Source: Neptunomonas sp. | GTDB taxonomy: Bacteria > Pseudomonadota > Gammaproteobacteria > Pseudomonadales > Balneatricaceae | Direction of reading: 5' to 3' | DNA length: 10,403 nt | Assembly (NCBI GenBank): GCA_004195305.1 | Contig: SDWN01000895.1 | Span: forward strand, 1 to 10,403 | Shown here: positions 1-6,882 of the stretch, piece after piece | Position numbering within the stretch: position 1 is the first letter of the stretch | How the letters are laid out: each line of letters begins with the position of its first letter | Made by a program: the position numbers and the translations under genes | Notes under the pieces: generated by a model | What the model saw: only the letters and a program-made list of their open reading frames with translations | The model's database searches: none | Told to the model about the DNA's origin: nothing

Positions 1-19
1 AGATGTGTATAAGAGACAG
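1..19 (+). other. Tn5/Nextera mosaic-end adapter remnant (artefact)
   Basis: The first 19 bases read AGATGTGTATAAGAGACAG, which matches the 19-bp Tn5 mosaic end used in transposase-based sequencing libraries exactly. Its place at the very first base of the contig points to untrimmed adapter rather than a natural Tn5. It contributes an ATG at position 5 that is in frame with the following gene, so an automatic gene caller would invent the residues MYKRQ. Genuine genomic sequence probably begins at base 20, although the last bases of the match could overlap real sequence by chance. Confidence 0.95.
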
Positions 20-355
20 CATGAGAAAGTGGTCGAAGCCGTTGCCAGCGGCGTTGCTCAGGGGGGGGCCGTCGACAGTTATATCTGGGAGACCCTGACA
101 ATGATCAATCCAGAGTTAACCCGGCAAACACGGGTCGCTGAAAAATCCCAAGAGTTTGGTTTCCCCCCTGTTGTCGCCAGTGCAAGGGTAACAGCGGCAG
201 ATTTTTCTGCCGTCCAGCAGGTGCTCCTAGGCATGCATAAAGACCGCAGCGGCATGGCACTTTTACAGAGACTTAATCTGGATGGCTTCAGCATCCAGGA
301 ACCGAGTTTGTTCGATAGCATCGCCGAGATGAAGCAGCGGATTGAGCAACCATGA
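20..355 (+). CDS. PhnD-family periplasmic substrate-binding protein, C-terminal fragment
   Basis: This is the last ~111 residues of a periplasmic binding protein of the phosphate/phosphite/phosphonate (PhnD-like) family; the 5' part lies beyond the contig start. Family hallmarks are the segment GAVDSYIWETL, where the ligand-binding domain returns to the hinge, followed about 25 residues later by FPPVVASARV, then a helical tail with the usual 'ALLQRLNLDGF' stretch. The apparent ATG at 5 belongs to the adapter and is not a start. The TGA stop overlaps the ATG of the histidine kinase gene (ATGA), so the two are co-transcribed and probably translationally coupled. With no permease or ATPase gene beside it, the protein more likely acts as a periplasmic sensor that presents a ligand to the kinase than as a transporter subunit. 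The ligand cannot be read from this fragment. The visible part has no cysteine. Confidence 0.75.
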   Translation, partial: HEKVVEAVASGVAQGGAVDSYIWETLTMINPELTRQTRVAEKSQEFGFPPVVASARVTAADFSAVQQVLLGMHKDRSGMALLQRLNLDGFSIQEPSLFDSIAEMKQRIEQP

Positions 356-1809
356 CCCTCACTCGCAACCTCAGCCTGCGTTTCAAAATCCCCCTGTTCA
401 CGGCGGTCCTGATCTTGCTGGTCGGGGTCAGCATCACCGCCTCACTGATGATCAGCGGTTACACCATCTTCAAGCAGGACCTGCTACTGACGTCAAATAA
501 CATGGGGCGAATCATGGCGCATACTCTGATCCCGGCGTTACTGCGCGACGACCTGTGGAAGGCCTACGAGATCATCAACACCCCGTTCAGTATCGAATCG
601 GAAATGAACGCCTTACAGGCCAGTGCGGTGCTGGTTTTGAATCCTCAGCAGCAGGTCTATGTGTCAACTAACCCTTCGCAATACCCGATGCTGACCGAGC
701 CTGCTGATAAGGATCTGGAGATATCACAGCTGATCGAACGGATCGACGCTAACAAAAAGCAACCCCATTTCTATGATGAGCGGACCGGCTTCAACAGCCT
801 CTATATCGTCACCCCGATCGAATCAGACAATACCCTGTTGGGCACCCTGATCATGGTCTACCCCAAAGAGATTTTTATTAATCGTTTCTCAACCTTCATC
901 CGCTTCGCCAGCATTACGACGCTCATCATCATCGCCTTGCTACTACCGATCGGCATCTACTGGGGGCGCCGTGCGGCCAGGCCCCTCGTCGAGCTGTCCA
1001 AATGCATGGGGGATATCGGCTCGACCCGCCCAAGCGACATGGATTATCACCAAATTCGTTACCAGTCCGAAGATGAACTGGGGCAACTGGGGCAACAGTT
1101 TTTACAGATGGTTGACCAGCTAAAGGAGAAAGAGTATCTAGAGCAACAGGTGCTTACCGCCGAGCGGATGGCAGCCATCGGCCGATTTACCGCGGGCATC
1201 GCCCACGAAATCAACAACCCTCTGGGTGGAATGCTCAATGCCATCAGCACCCTGAAGCGTTACGGCAACCCGGATCCACTGACCGCAAAAACGGTTGAAC
1301 TGCTTGAGCGCGGATTAGTGCAGATAAAAAATATCGTGGCCGCCTTGCTGGTCGAGGCGTCGGCAGAAACCCACCCGCTGACCCCTCAGGACATTGATGA
1401 CACCCTGACTCTGGTGCAGCAGGAGGCCAACAAAAAGCAGACCCGGATCGGGTGGAACAACCAGTTAGAGCGGGAGATACCCATCGCCTCGACCTTGATT
1501 CGCCAAATCCTGATCAACCTGCTTCTTAACGCCATCCAGGCATCGCCAGTCATGGGCCACGTCAACTGTCGGGTAGAGATCCATCGGTCGCTGCTAAGTA
1601 TTACCATCGTTAATAATGGTGAGCAGATCTCTACAGAGCAGCTGCAACACCTGTTCGAACCCTTCTCTAGCGTCAAAGAGGACGGTGTTGGACTGGGCCT
1701 ATGGGTGACCTATCAAATCGTTGAAAAACTGAATGGTGATATTCAAGTCAGTAGCGGCGAGATATTAACCGAGTTTGTAGTCACGCTACCCATTCCGGAG
1801 GCGGCATAA
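352..1809 (+). CDS. membrane sensor histidine kinase (HAMP-HisKA-HATPase)
   Basis: This is an inner-membrane sensor kinase of 485 residues. TM1 is at ~13-35, followed by a periplasmic segment of ~150 residues, TM2 at ~185-204 and a HAMP linker at ~205-257. The HisKA dimerisation helix carries the phospho-acceptor H285 in GIAHEINNPLGG. The ATP-binding domain has an N box (IRQILINLLLNAIQ, with N389 and N393) and a G2 box GVGLGLW at 445-451. The G1 box is degenerate: VNNGEQI at 420-426 has Asn421 where most kinases have the Asp that contacts adenine. By family knowledge it should autophosphorylate H285 and pass the phosphate to the regulator encoded next. The start overlaps the binding-protein stop by four bases, and the stop overlaps the regulator start by one (TAATG). 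This gene order suggests that the PhnD-like protein gates the kinase through its periplasmic domain. The kinase assignment is secure; the stimulus is unknown. Confidence 0.95.
   Translation: MTLTRNLSLRFKIPLFTAVLILLVGVSITASLMISGYTIFKQDLLLTSNNMGRIMAHTLIPALLRDDLWKAYEIINTPFSIESEMNALQASAVLVLNPQQQVYVSTNPSQYPMLTEPADKDLEISQLIERIDANKKQPHFYDERTGFNSLYIVTPIESDNTLLGTLIMVYPKEIFINRFSTFIRFASITTLIIIALLLPIGIYWGRRAARPLVELSKCMGDIGSTRPSDMDYHQIRYQSEDELGQLGQQFLQMVDQLKEKEYLEQQVLTAERMAAIGRFTAGIAHEINNPLGGMLNAISTLKRYGNPDPLTAKTVELLERGLVQIKNIVAALLVEASAETHPLTPQDIDDTLTLVQQEANKKQTRIGWNNQLEREIPIASTLIRQILINLLLNAIQASPVMGHVNCRVEIHRSLLSITIVNNGEQISTEQLQHLFEPFSSVKEDGVGLGLWVTYQIVEKLNGDIQVSSGEILTEFVVTLPIPEAA
1797..1801 (+). promoter_or_regulatory. 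strong internal Shine-Dalgarno for the response regulator
   Basis: GGAGG lies inside the last codons of the kinase gene, 7 bases before the regulator ATG at 1809. It supports that start and gives the regulator its own ribosome site despite the TAATG overlap, so it may be made in excess of the kinase. Confidence 0.75.
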
Positions 1810-3140
1810 TGCAACAATCCCGACTATGTCTGATTGAGGACGATCCCATCATGGGGGAGTCGCTGTGTGACCGTTTTGCGCTCGAGGGTTTTGAAGTCGA
1901 TTGGTACCAGAGCGCAACAGCGGCCATTCATAATTTAAACCAGGGCAGGTACAGCCTGGTCATCAGCGATATTCATCTTCCCGATATGAGTGGCGAAGAG
2001 TTGTTTGATTCTTTGCAGGCCAACAATATCCTACTGCCACCATTTATATTCATCACCGGGTATGGTGCGATCGACAAGGCCGTGAACTTGATCAAACAGG
2101 GGGCGGCCGACTATATCACCAAGCCCTTCGACCTTGACCTACTGGTGGATAAGGTCGCGGCTCTTTCACAAACACCTGTGCCCCTAGCCCAGCCTACAGA
2201 AAAATCAATTTTGGGTATCTCCCTCTGCATGCGACGCATCGAGGCATCTATACCCAGGATCGCTCAGCATGCCGCATCGGTGCTGATCACCGGAGAGACA
2301 GGGGTCGGCAAAGAACATGTCGCCCGTCTTGTCCATGACAGCGGTGTCGAGGTAAAAGGAAACGCCTTTATCGCGGTCAACTGTGGCGCCTTTTCATCAA
2401 CCCTGCTGGAATCTGAACTTTTTGGTCATGAGAAAGGCGCCTTTACCGGGGCCAATAAAACCAAGAAAGGGGTGTTCGAACTGGCCGATGGTGGCACTCT
2501 GTTTCTGGACGAGATCGGCGATATGCCACTCAACATGCAGGTTCATCTACTCCGCGTGTTACAAGAAAAGCGCATTACCCGACTCGGCGGAGAGCGTGAT
2601 TTAGCCGTCGATGTCCGGCTTATTTTTGCGACCCATAGAGACCTCAAGGAGATGGTCGAAAAGGGCTTGTTTCGTGAAGACCTGTTTTATCGAATCAACG
2701 TCATCCATCTGCACATTCCCCCGTTGAGGGCGCGAACGGAGGATATCATCTGGTTTGCCGAGCTCTATCTGGAGCAGTGCTCCAATGCCCATGGCCCCCA
2801 CTGCATTGACAGCAGCGCCAAGCGGACCCTGGCCGAGCAGCCATGGCCGGGGAATTTCAGAGAGCTTAAACACTGCCTTGAGCGCGCCTGCATCATGAGC
2901 GATCAACGCATTCTTACCGCGACCCACCTGTTTGGATTGGCAACAGATTTTAATCTCCCGGAGGCACCATCCAAGCAAGCCGATGAAGCGCTACAGGAGT
3001 ACATGAAGCATTGCGAGCGAGACTACATCGTAAACGCTTTGGAACAGCACGACTGGCACATCGTAGAGACGGCCAACAGCTTGGGAATCAGCCGTAAAAA
3101 CCTGTGGGAAAAAATGAAAAAACAGCGAATCCAGCAATAG
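1809..3140 (+). CDS. sigma-54-dependent response regulator (REC-AAA+-Fis HTH)
   Basis: This is an NtrC-family activator of 443 residues with all three domains complete. The receiver domain (1-~120) has acidic pocket D11/D12, phospho-acceptor D54, T83 and K105. The AAA+ domain has Walker A GETGVGKE (162-169), the sigma-54 contact loop GAFTGA (210-215), Walker B LFLDEI (231-236) and the arginine-finger region FREDLFYRINV (288-298). A Fis-type helix-turn-helix closes the protein (~402-443, with LGISRKNLWEKM). An intact GAFTGA loop means it should remodel sigma-54 RNA polymerase at -24/-12 promoters once phosphorylated by the adjacent kinase. It is the last gene of the overlapping three-gene operon. 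I saw no convincing TGGCAC-N5-TTGCW promoter in the intergenic regions here, so its targets are probably elsewhere, perhaps upstream of the truncated end. Confidence 0.97.
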   Translation: MQQSRLCLIEDDPIMGESLCDRFALEGFEVDWYQSATAAIHNLNQGRYSLVISDIHLPDMSGEELFDSLQANNILLPPFIFITGYGAIDKAVNLIKQGAADYITKPFDLDLLVDKVAALSQTPVPLAQPTEKSILGISLCMRRIEASIPRIAQHAASVLITGETGVGKEHVARLVHDSGVEVKGNAFIAVNCGAFSSTLLESELFGHEKGAFTGANKTKKGVFELADGGTLFLDEIGDMPLNMQVHLLRVLQEKRITRLGGERDLAVDVRLIFATHRDLKEMVEKGLFREDLFYRINVIHLHIPPLRARTEDIIWFAELYLEQCSNAHGPHCIDSSAKRTLAEQPWPGNFRELKHCLERACIMSDQRILTATHLFGLATDFNLPEAPSKQADEALQEYMKHCERDYIVNALEQHDWHIVETANSLGISRKNLWEKMKKQRIQQ

Positions 3141-3446
3141 CGGAGAGTGAGTATCGTTGACTGACGTTCGACTGCAGTGCTTTCCGACCACAAGCGCAAC
3201 ATTATCATGCCATGGGGATGCGAGCGCAGTTTCTGCTAGCCAGAATCCTCCACCAATATGAGCGGCGTGATCTTTCTGCTCGGCTGTTTTTACCGGGTTA
3301 ATAGACCTGGGCAGATCATCGCCGAGCCACAGATTCCGTAGGCGCGCTCCCTGACGAGTTGCACCCTTCCCTGCCGAATTCGAAGCGAGCAAGGCGGCGG
3401 TTTTGCCGCTACCCTTAGCCTAACCATACAACCCTAGGAACCGACG
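3141..3446. other. intergenic region between regulator and ATPase genes
   Basis: These 306 bases hold no reading frame with a credible start or family resemblance. The only structure seen is a short hairpin at 3394-3409 (GCGGC/GCCGC arms, 6-base loop), about 40 bases before the ATPase gene. It has no T-run, so it is a poor terminator. A promoter for the downstream gene probably lies here, but no clear -35/-10 pair can be picked. Confidence 0.5.
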
Positions 3447-5198
3447 ATGCACAGCCTCAGAGCGCGACTAAAGGCGATCGACGGACGCAATTACAAGGCC
3501 TACAAGTCCCTGCAGGGGCGCTACCGCCTCGATGACTTTGAGCTGTGGATAGACCATGCGCAGGGGGACCCTTTCGCCGACCCCTCACGGATTCGACTCC
3601 GAGTGCCTGCAGCGACGGCCGCCCTGCCCGCCCACAGCTACGCCGACCCGATCCGTCGCCTGGCCCTGGAGGATTTTATCTGTCGCACCCTGACCCAGGC
3701 GATTCGGCGCTATGTAAAAGGGGATCGGGGTAGCGGCCATAGCGGTGCGATCCGTACGGCCCAGGTTGGACAACAGGTGTTGCAGCGCGATGCCCTGGTG
3801 GTCGAGAACGGTGCGATTGAGGCGCGTCTGGGGCTGGCGCTACCGGCGTCCGGACGCAAGATCCTGGCAGATCAAGCACTGCTGATGCTTTTCGAGGAGC
3901 TACCTCGCTTGGTGCACCACGCACTCCGCTACGCACAGATGGACCACACCGCCCTGCAATGTCATCTGGATTGTGCCGAGGATCAGGCTTATCTCAGGCA
4001 GTGGCTTCAGCAGGCCAAATTGGTGGCTTTTATCGGCGATGGTGCGATTCTTCCCCGCCGCAGCGGCATTGATGACCGCCCTCTGGATCAAGATGTCGTG
4101 CCCTTTGTAGCGCCGCCGCAACTGGCTCTGGAGCCGTTGTTACCGCAAGCGGGCAAGATCCGCGGCCTGGGGATTCCCCAAGGAGTGACCCTGATTGTCG
4201 GCGGGGGATTTAACGGAAAATCGACCCTGCTGCAGGCGTTAGAACGGGGTGTTTACAACCACATCCCCGGCGATGGCAGAGAGCGGGTCATCTGTGACGC
4301 CAGCGCCGTGAACATCCGTTCCGAAGATGGCCGATGCATCAATCGCGTTGATATCAGTGGTTTTATCAACAACCTGCCGCTGGGTAAAGAGACCCACCAG
4401 TTCTGCACCGATAACGCCAGCGGCAGCACCTCACAGGCGGCCAATATCATGGAAGCCCTGTGCTGCGGCACCCGCACCCTGCTGATCGACGAAGACACCT
4501 CGGCAAGCAACTTTATGATCCGGGATCGGCGCATGCAGCATCTGGTGGCGCCTGAACAGGAACCGATCACTCCGCTGATCACGCGGATTCAGGCGCTTTA
4601 TCGACAGCAGGGCGTATCCTCGGTACTGGTCAGCGGCGGCTCCAGCGCCTATTTCGAGGTGGCCGACCGGGTCATCCTGATGGATCAGTACCAACCCCAA
4701 GATGTCAGCGCACAGGCGCGCGAGTTGGTACGCGACGCGCCTGAACCGCTGCTCGAAACCCAGGATGCACAGGCCCATCCGGTCCGCCTCGCGACCCAGC
4801 GGACCGCCGCCAGGCGCTTGGATAACACGCTGCTGCAACTGGGCCCCAGACTCAAGATTCAGGCCTTCGGTTGTGAACAACTGCGCCTGGGTGAACATCG
4901 CATCGATCTCAGACGGGTAGCGCAGCTAGTGGAGCCGGGGCAGCTGCGCGCCATCGGCTGGCTGATCGCCCGCTGGGCCGACCTCGGCAGTAACCTTAAC
5001 AACCCCCTTAACGCCCCCCTTAATAACGACCCTGATCTCAGTCTGCTGGACGCACTACGATTAGCCCTGCAACAGCTCGACACCCAGGGATTGGACGTAC
5101 TCTCGCCTTTCTACCCCGAGCCTCACGGCGGCCTGGCGCGGCCGCGTCTTTACGAGCTGTTCGCCGCACTCAATCGCCTCCGCGCGCTAACTCAATAA
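3447..5198 (+). CDS. predicted ATPase of the ABC class (COG3044-like)
   Basis: This is a 583-residue P-loop ATPase resembling the stand-alone 'ABC class' ATPase family (COG3044 / ABC_ATPase). Its N terminus has the family pattern IDGRNYKAYKSLQGRY followed by WIDHAQGDPFADPSRIRL. The nucleotide site has Walker A GGGFNGKST (252-260), a signature-like NASGSTSQA (323-331) and Walker B LLIDEDTSA (345-353), where E349 is the likely catalytic glutamate; VLVSGGSSAYFEVADRVILMD then resembles the switch region. There are no membrane segments, so it is probably cytoplasmic and not a transporter component by itself. An AGGA element 8 bases before the ATG supports the start. The biological role of this family is not established; a nucleic-acid-related function has been inferred from the fold but nothing here proves it. 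The stop is only 4 bases from the stop of the opposing gene. Confidence 0.85.
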   Translation: MHSLRARLKAIDGRNYKAYKSLQGRYRLDDFELWIDHAQGDPFADPSRIRLRVPAATAALPAHSYADPIRRLALEDFICRTLTQAIRRYVKGDRGSGHSGAIRTAQVGQQVLQRDALVVENGAIEARLGLALPASGRKILADQALLMLFEELPRLVHHALRYAQMDHTALQCHLDCAEDQAYLRQWLQQAKLVAFIGDGAILPRRSGIDDRPLDQDVVPFVAPPQLALEPLLPQAGKIRGLGIPQGVTLIVGGGFNGKSTLLQALERGVYNHIPGDGRERVICDASAVNIRSEDGRCINRVDISGFINNLPLGKETHQFCTDNASGSTSQAANIMEALCCGTRTLLIDEDTSASNFMIRDRRMQHLVAPEQEPITPLITRIQALYRQQGVSSVLVSGGSSAYFEVADRVILMDQYQPQDVSAQARELVRDAPEPLLETQDAQAHPVRLATQRTAARRLDNTLLQLGPRLKIQAFGCEQLRLGEHRIDLRRVAQLVEPGQLRAIGWLIARWADLGSNLNNPLNAPLNNDPDLSLLDALRLALQQLDTQGLDVLSPFYPEPHGGLARPRLYELFAALNRLRALTQ

Positions 5199-5202
5199 CC
5201 TG

Positions 5203-5955
5203 TTAGGCCCGTTTCAACCGACCCACCAGCTTGTGCAGCGGGATATTCAGCCGACGGCCCAGTTTCTTTGCCAGCGGTTGCAACCGGCGGGGGTTGTCCT
5301 CAGGCATGCCGCCTTTAAAGGCAAAGGCGATCAGGTTACCGTCCTCCACCAGGCAGCTCATGCAGTGCTCACCGAATTGATCCCGTAGCCGCTGCATCGC
5401 CAACGGATGCAGCCCGCGCCCCTCCTCCCATAGATTGAGCACCAGCACCCCATCGCGATTCAAATTGCGATAGCAGTTTTTCAGAAAATCGACGTTTAAC
5501 TGGGATTCAATCATGCCGCTGTCGTTATAGATATCGGCGAAGATTATATCGCTACGATCGCAGGTCTCGCCCATGTACACGCTGGCATCCTCCAGGTGCA
5601 GTGACAATGGTGGTGCCAACGCCAGATCAAACCACTGTTGCGCAACCTCGGCGACCAGCGGCCGAAGCTCCACGACACTCAACGGCAGTTGCGGATCATA
5701 GGCCTGCAGTGTTTGCACCAGACTACCCGCCCCCAGCCCCAGCAACGTCACCCGGCTGGGTTTGGGCTGATACAACAGCGCCAGTATCATCGCCTGGGTA
5801 TAGTCGTACACCAGCGTTTCCGGATTCAGCAGATCGATACAACTCTGCTGGGCATCCGTAGCGAAAGCCATATAGCGGCGAAGTCCATCTTCGAAGACCC
5901 GAATCGGCCCCCACTCATCACGGCCGCGATAGATTTCAATACCGGGAATACTCAT
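5203..5955 (-). CDS. spermidine-synthase-like SAM-binding protein
   Basis: This 250-residue protein has the Rossmann methyltransferase fold of the spermidine synthase family. Motif I is VTLLGLGAGSL (69-79), with acidic motif II residue E96 (SVVELRP), a binding Asp in LEDASVYM (D123), and FADIYNDSG (139-147) at the place of the aminopropyltransferase active-site loop. True spermidine synthases usually have a D-S-[ST]-D-P type loop; here it is D-I-Y-N-D, and the N-terminal beta-hairpin domain is short. It therefore fits the group of spermidine-synthase-like orphans better than a proven polyamine enzyme. Its substrate is unknown. The tail (~215-250) is basic. An in-frame TAA lies four codons before the ATG, which fixes the start closely, but no good Shine-Dalgarno is present (TTTCTGAA). 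It is convergent with the ATPase gene. Confidence 0.85.
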   Translation of the reverse strand: MSIPGIEIYRGRDEWGPIRVFEDGLRRYMAFATDAQQSCIDLLNPETLVYDYTQAMILALLYQPKPSRVTLLGLGAGSLVQTLQAYDPQLPLSVVELRPLVAEVAQQWFDLALAPPLSLHLEDASVYMGETCDRSDIIFADIYNDSGMIESQLNVDFLKNCYRNLNRDGVLVLNLWEEGRGLHPLAMQRLRDQFGEHCMSCLVEDGNLIAFAFKGGMPEDNPRRLQPLAKKLGRRLNIPLHKLVGRLKRA

Positions 5956-6026
5956 TTCAGAAACTTACAACCATTGGTTTTAAAAAGAAAAACTGGCATT
6001 TCTGCACAGCTCGATTATGCCCTGTA

Positions 6027-6040
6027 GCGCCTAATGGCGC
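6027..6040. repeat. short perfect inverted repeat upstream of the spermidine-synthase-like gene
   Basis: GCGCC-TAAT-GGCGC forms a 5-bp stem with a 4-base loop about 72 bases before the minus-strand start. On the minus strand a CATAAT hexamer (6014-6019) follows it and could be a -10 element, in which case the dyad would sit in the promoter spacer like an operator. No good -35 is visible, so both are only candidates. Confidence 0.3.
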
Positions 6041-6215
6041 ACTTTTCAGACCTTGCGTATCATAGACTTATCTGGGGGTTTTGCAGCAGAAATCGCTTCA
6101 AGATGGGCGGAAATGTCAGCCAAAAGGGGCTGGATGAGATGAAAATACACAGCAACGATATCAGCAAGCAACGCGCTCAATCGCGACAGAAGGGAAATAG
6201 TATGGATACGAAAGA

Positions 6216-6633
6216 TGTTCTGATGATTTCAGCCGGTCGAGTTTTAAACCGGCTAGCTATGCGATGGCCAGGGCAAACCCCGCACCGAATACCAGATACC
6301 CCGTGGCGGCTTCGCCTTCCTGGCGATGGGCTTCACCGGCAAAAAAAAGCCGCCCAGTTCAAAAAGGCCTACATCAACGCCTTCAACGCAATGGAACAGC
6401 AACTAACCACCCCGCCCGCCCTGCTCGAACCTCCGATCCCGCCGCAACGGTTCCTCTCCGTCATCGACCAGGGCCAGATCCACCAGTACCCACTCAACTC
6501 CGACCAAGCCCTGATCGACCTGCCCAAACTGGCGGTCAAAGTGAAACAGATGGAAGCGCTGCACCAGGCACTGGGCCAGCAGATCGAGGACCTGAAGAAG
6601 AGCTATGATCTGGGGTTTTATTTGGGGAGGTAG
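6216..6633 (+). pseudogene. Rha-family phage regulatory protein, frameshifted remnant
   Basis: Rha is a family of phage-encoded regulatory proteins, some of which interfere with phage growth. Rha-like sequence can be followed here only by changing frame twice. From 6216 one frame gives CSDDFSRSSFKPASY (to 6260). From 6263 the next gives DGQGKPRTEYQIPRGGFAFLAMGFTGKK, the family core. After the run of eight A's at 6341-6348 the third frame gives AAQFKKAYINAFNAMEQQL and continues to a TAG at 6631, ending with an AxQIEDLKKSYDLGFYLGR tail. The first shift fits a 1-base loss near 6261 and the second a 2-base gain in the A-run. The ~70 residues expected before CSDDF are not recognisable. A single open frame runs 6034-6633, but its first two thirds are out of frame with the family, so it is not a real protein. 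No other phage genes surround it. Confidence 0.65.
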
Positions 6634-6882
6634 GGAGGGATGAGTGCAGCAACAACAATCACGTAGCCTTGACCCATGGCCGCCACACTATCTCTAAGGA
6701 TATCTATCCTTAAACCCAAAAGAAGACAGAGACTCTAAGTCCCTACTAAATGCCGGCTTATTTTACAGCAGCCATATTCTAGTCAACCCTGCTCAAAATT
6801 ACCCCGGAGAATCAATCATCTGGAAAAACGGGCGCGGAACCTGCTTCGGCTTAAAGATCGCCGTTACAAGAAGGTTTGCACG
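6634..6882. other. leader region of the PEP-CTERM gene
   Basis: This is a non-coding stretch with three local structures. A perfect 16-base dyad, AAGGATATCTATCCTT, is at 6696-6711 and is operator-like, since its central gap is too short for a good hairpin. An imperfect stem at 6827-6834/6859-6865 (AACGGGCG against CGCCGTT, one bulged G) encloses a 24-base loop. A strong Shine-Dalgarno AAGAAGG is at 6868-6874, 8 bases before the ATG. The stem ends 2 bases before the Shine-Dalgarno. No GEMM-type c-di-GMP riboswitch consensus was recognised. Confidence 0.4.

Noticed and set aside
5..355. Complete 116-residue gene starting at ATG 5
   Set aside because: The ATG and the first five codons are adapter sequence; the protein matches only the C-terminal part of a PhnD-like protein.
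2991..3392. Minus-strand reading frame of 133 codons over the regulator end and intergenic region
   Set aside because: It overlaps the conserved Fis-type HTH of the regulator in antisense and has no family-like motif.
3394..3409. Terminator of the three-gene sensory operon
   Set aside because: The hairpin has only 5 bp, is ~250 bases after the stop codon and lacks a T-run.
6034..6633. Intact 199-residue hypothetical protein
   Set aside because: Only the part after the A8 run is in the Rha family frame; the start has no Shine-Dalgarno and lies inside a small inverted repeat.
6820..6838. Sigma-54 promoter (GG-N10-GC) upstream of the PEP-CTERM gene
   Set aside because: The dinucleotides have the right spacing at 6822-6835, but the surrounding bases do not match TGGCAC or TTGC.
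6820..6870. GEMM c-di-GMP riboswitch in front of the PEP-CTERM gene
   Set aside because: A stem and a GAACC-like element are present, but the conserved GACGCAAAGCC half and GAAA tetraloop are missing.
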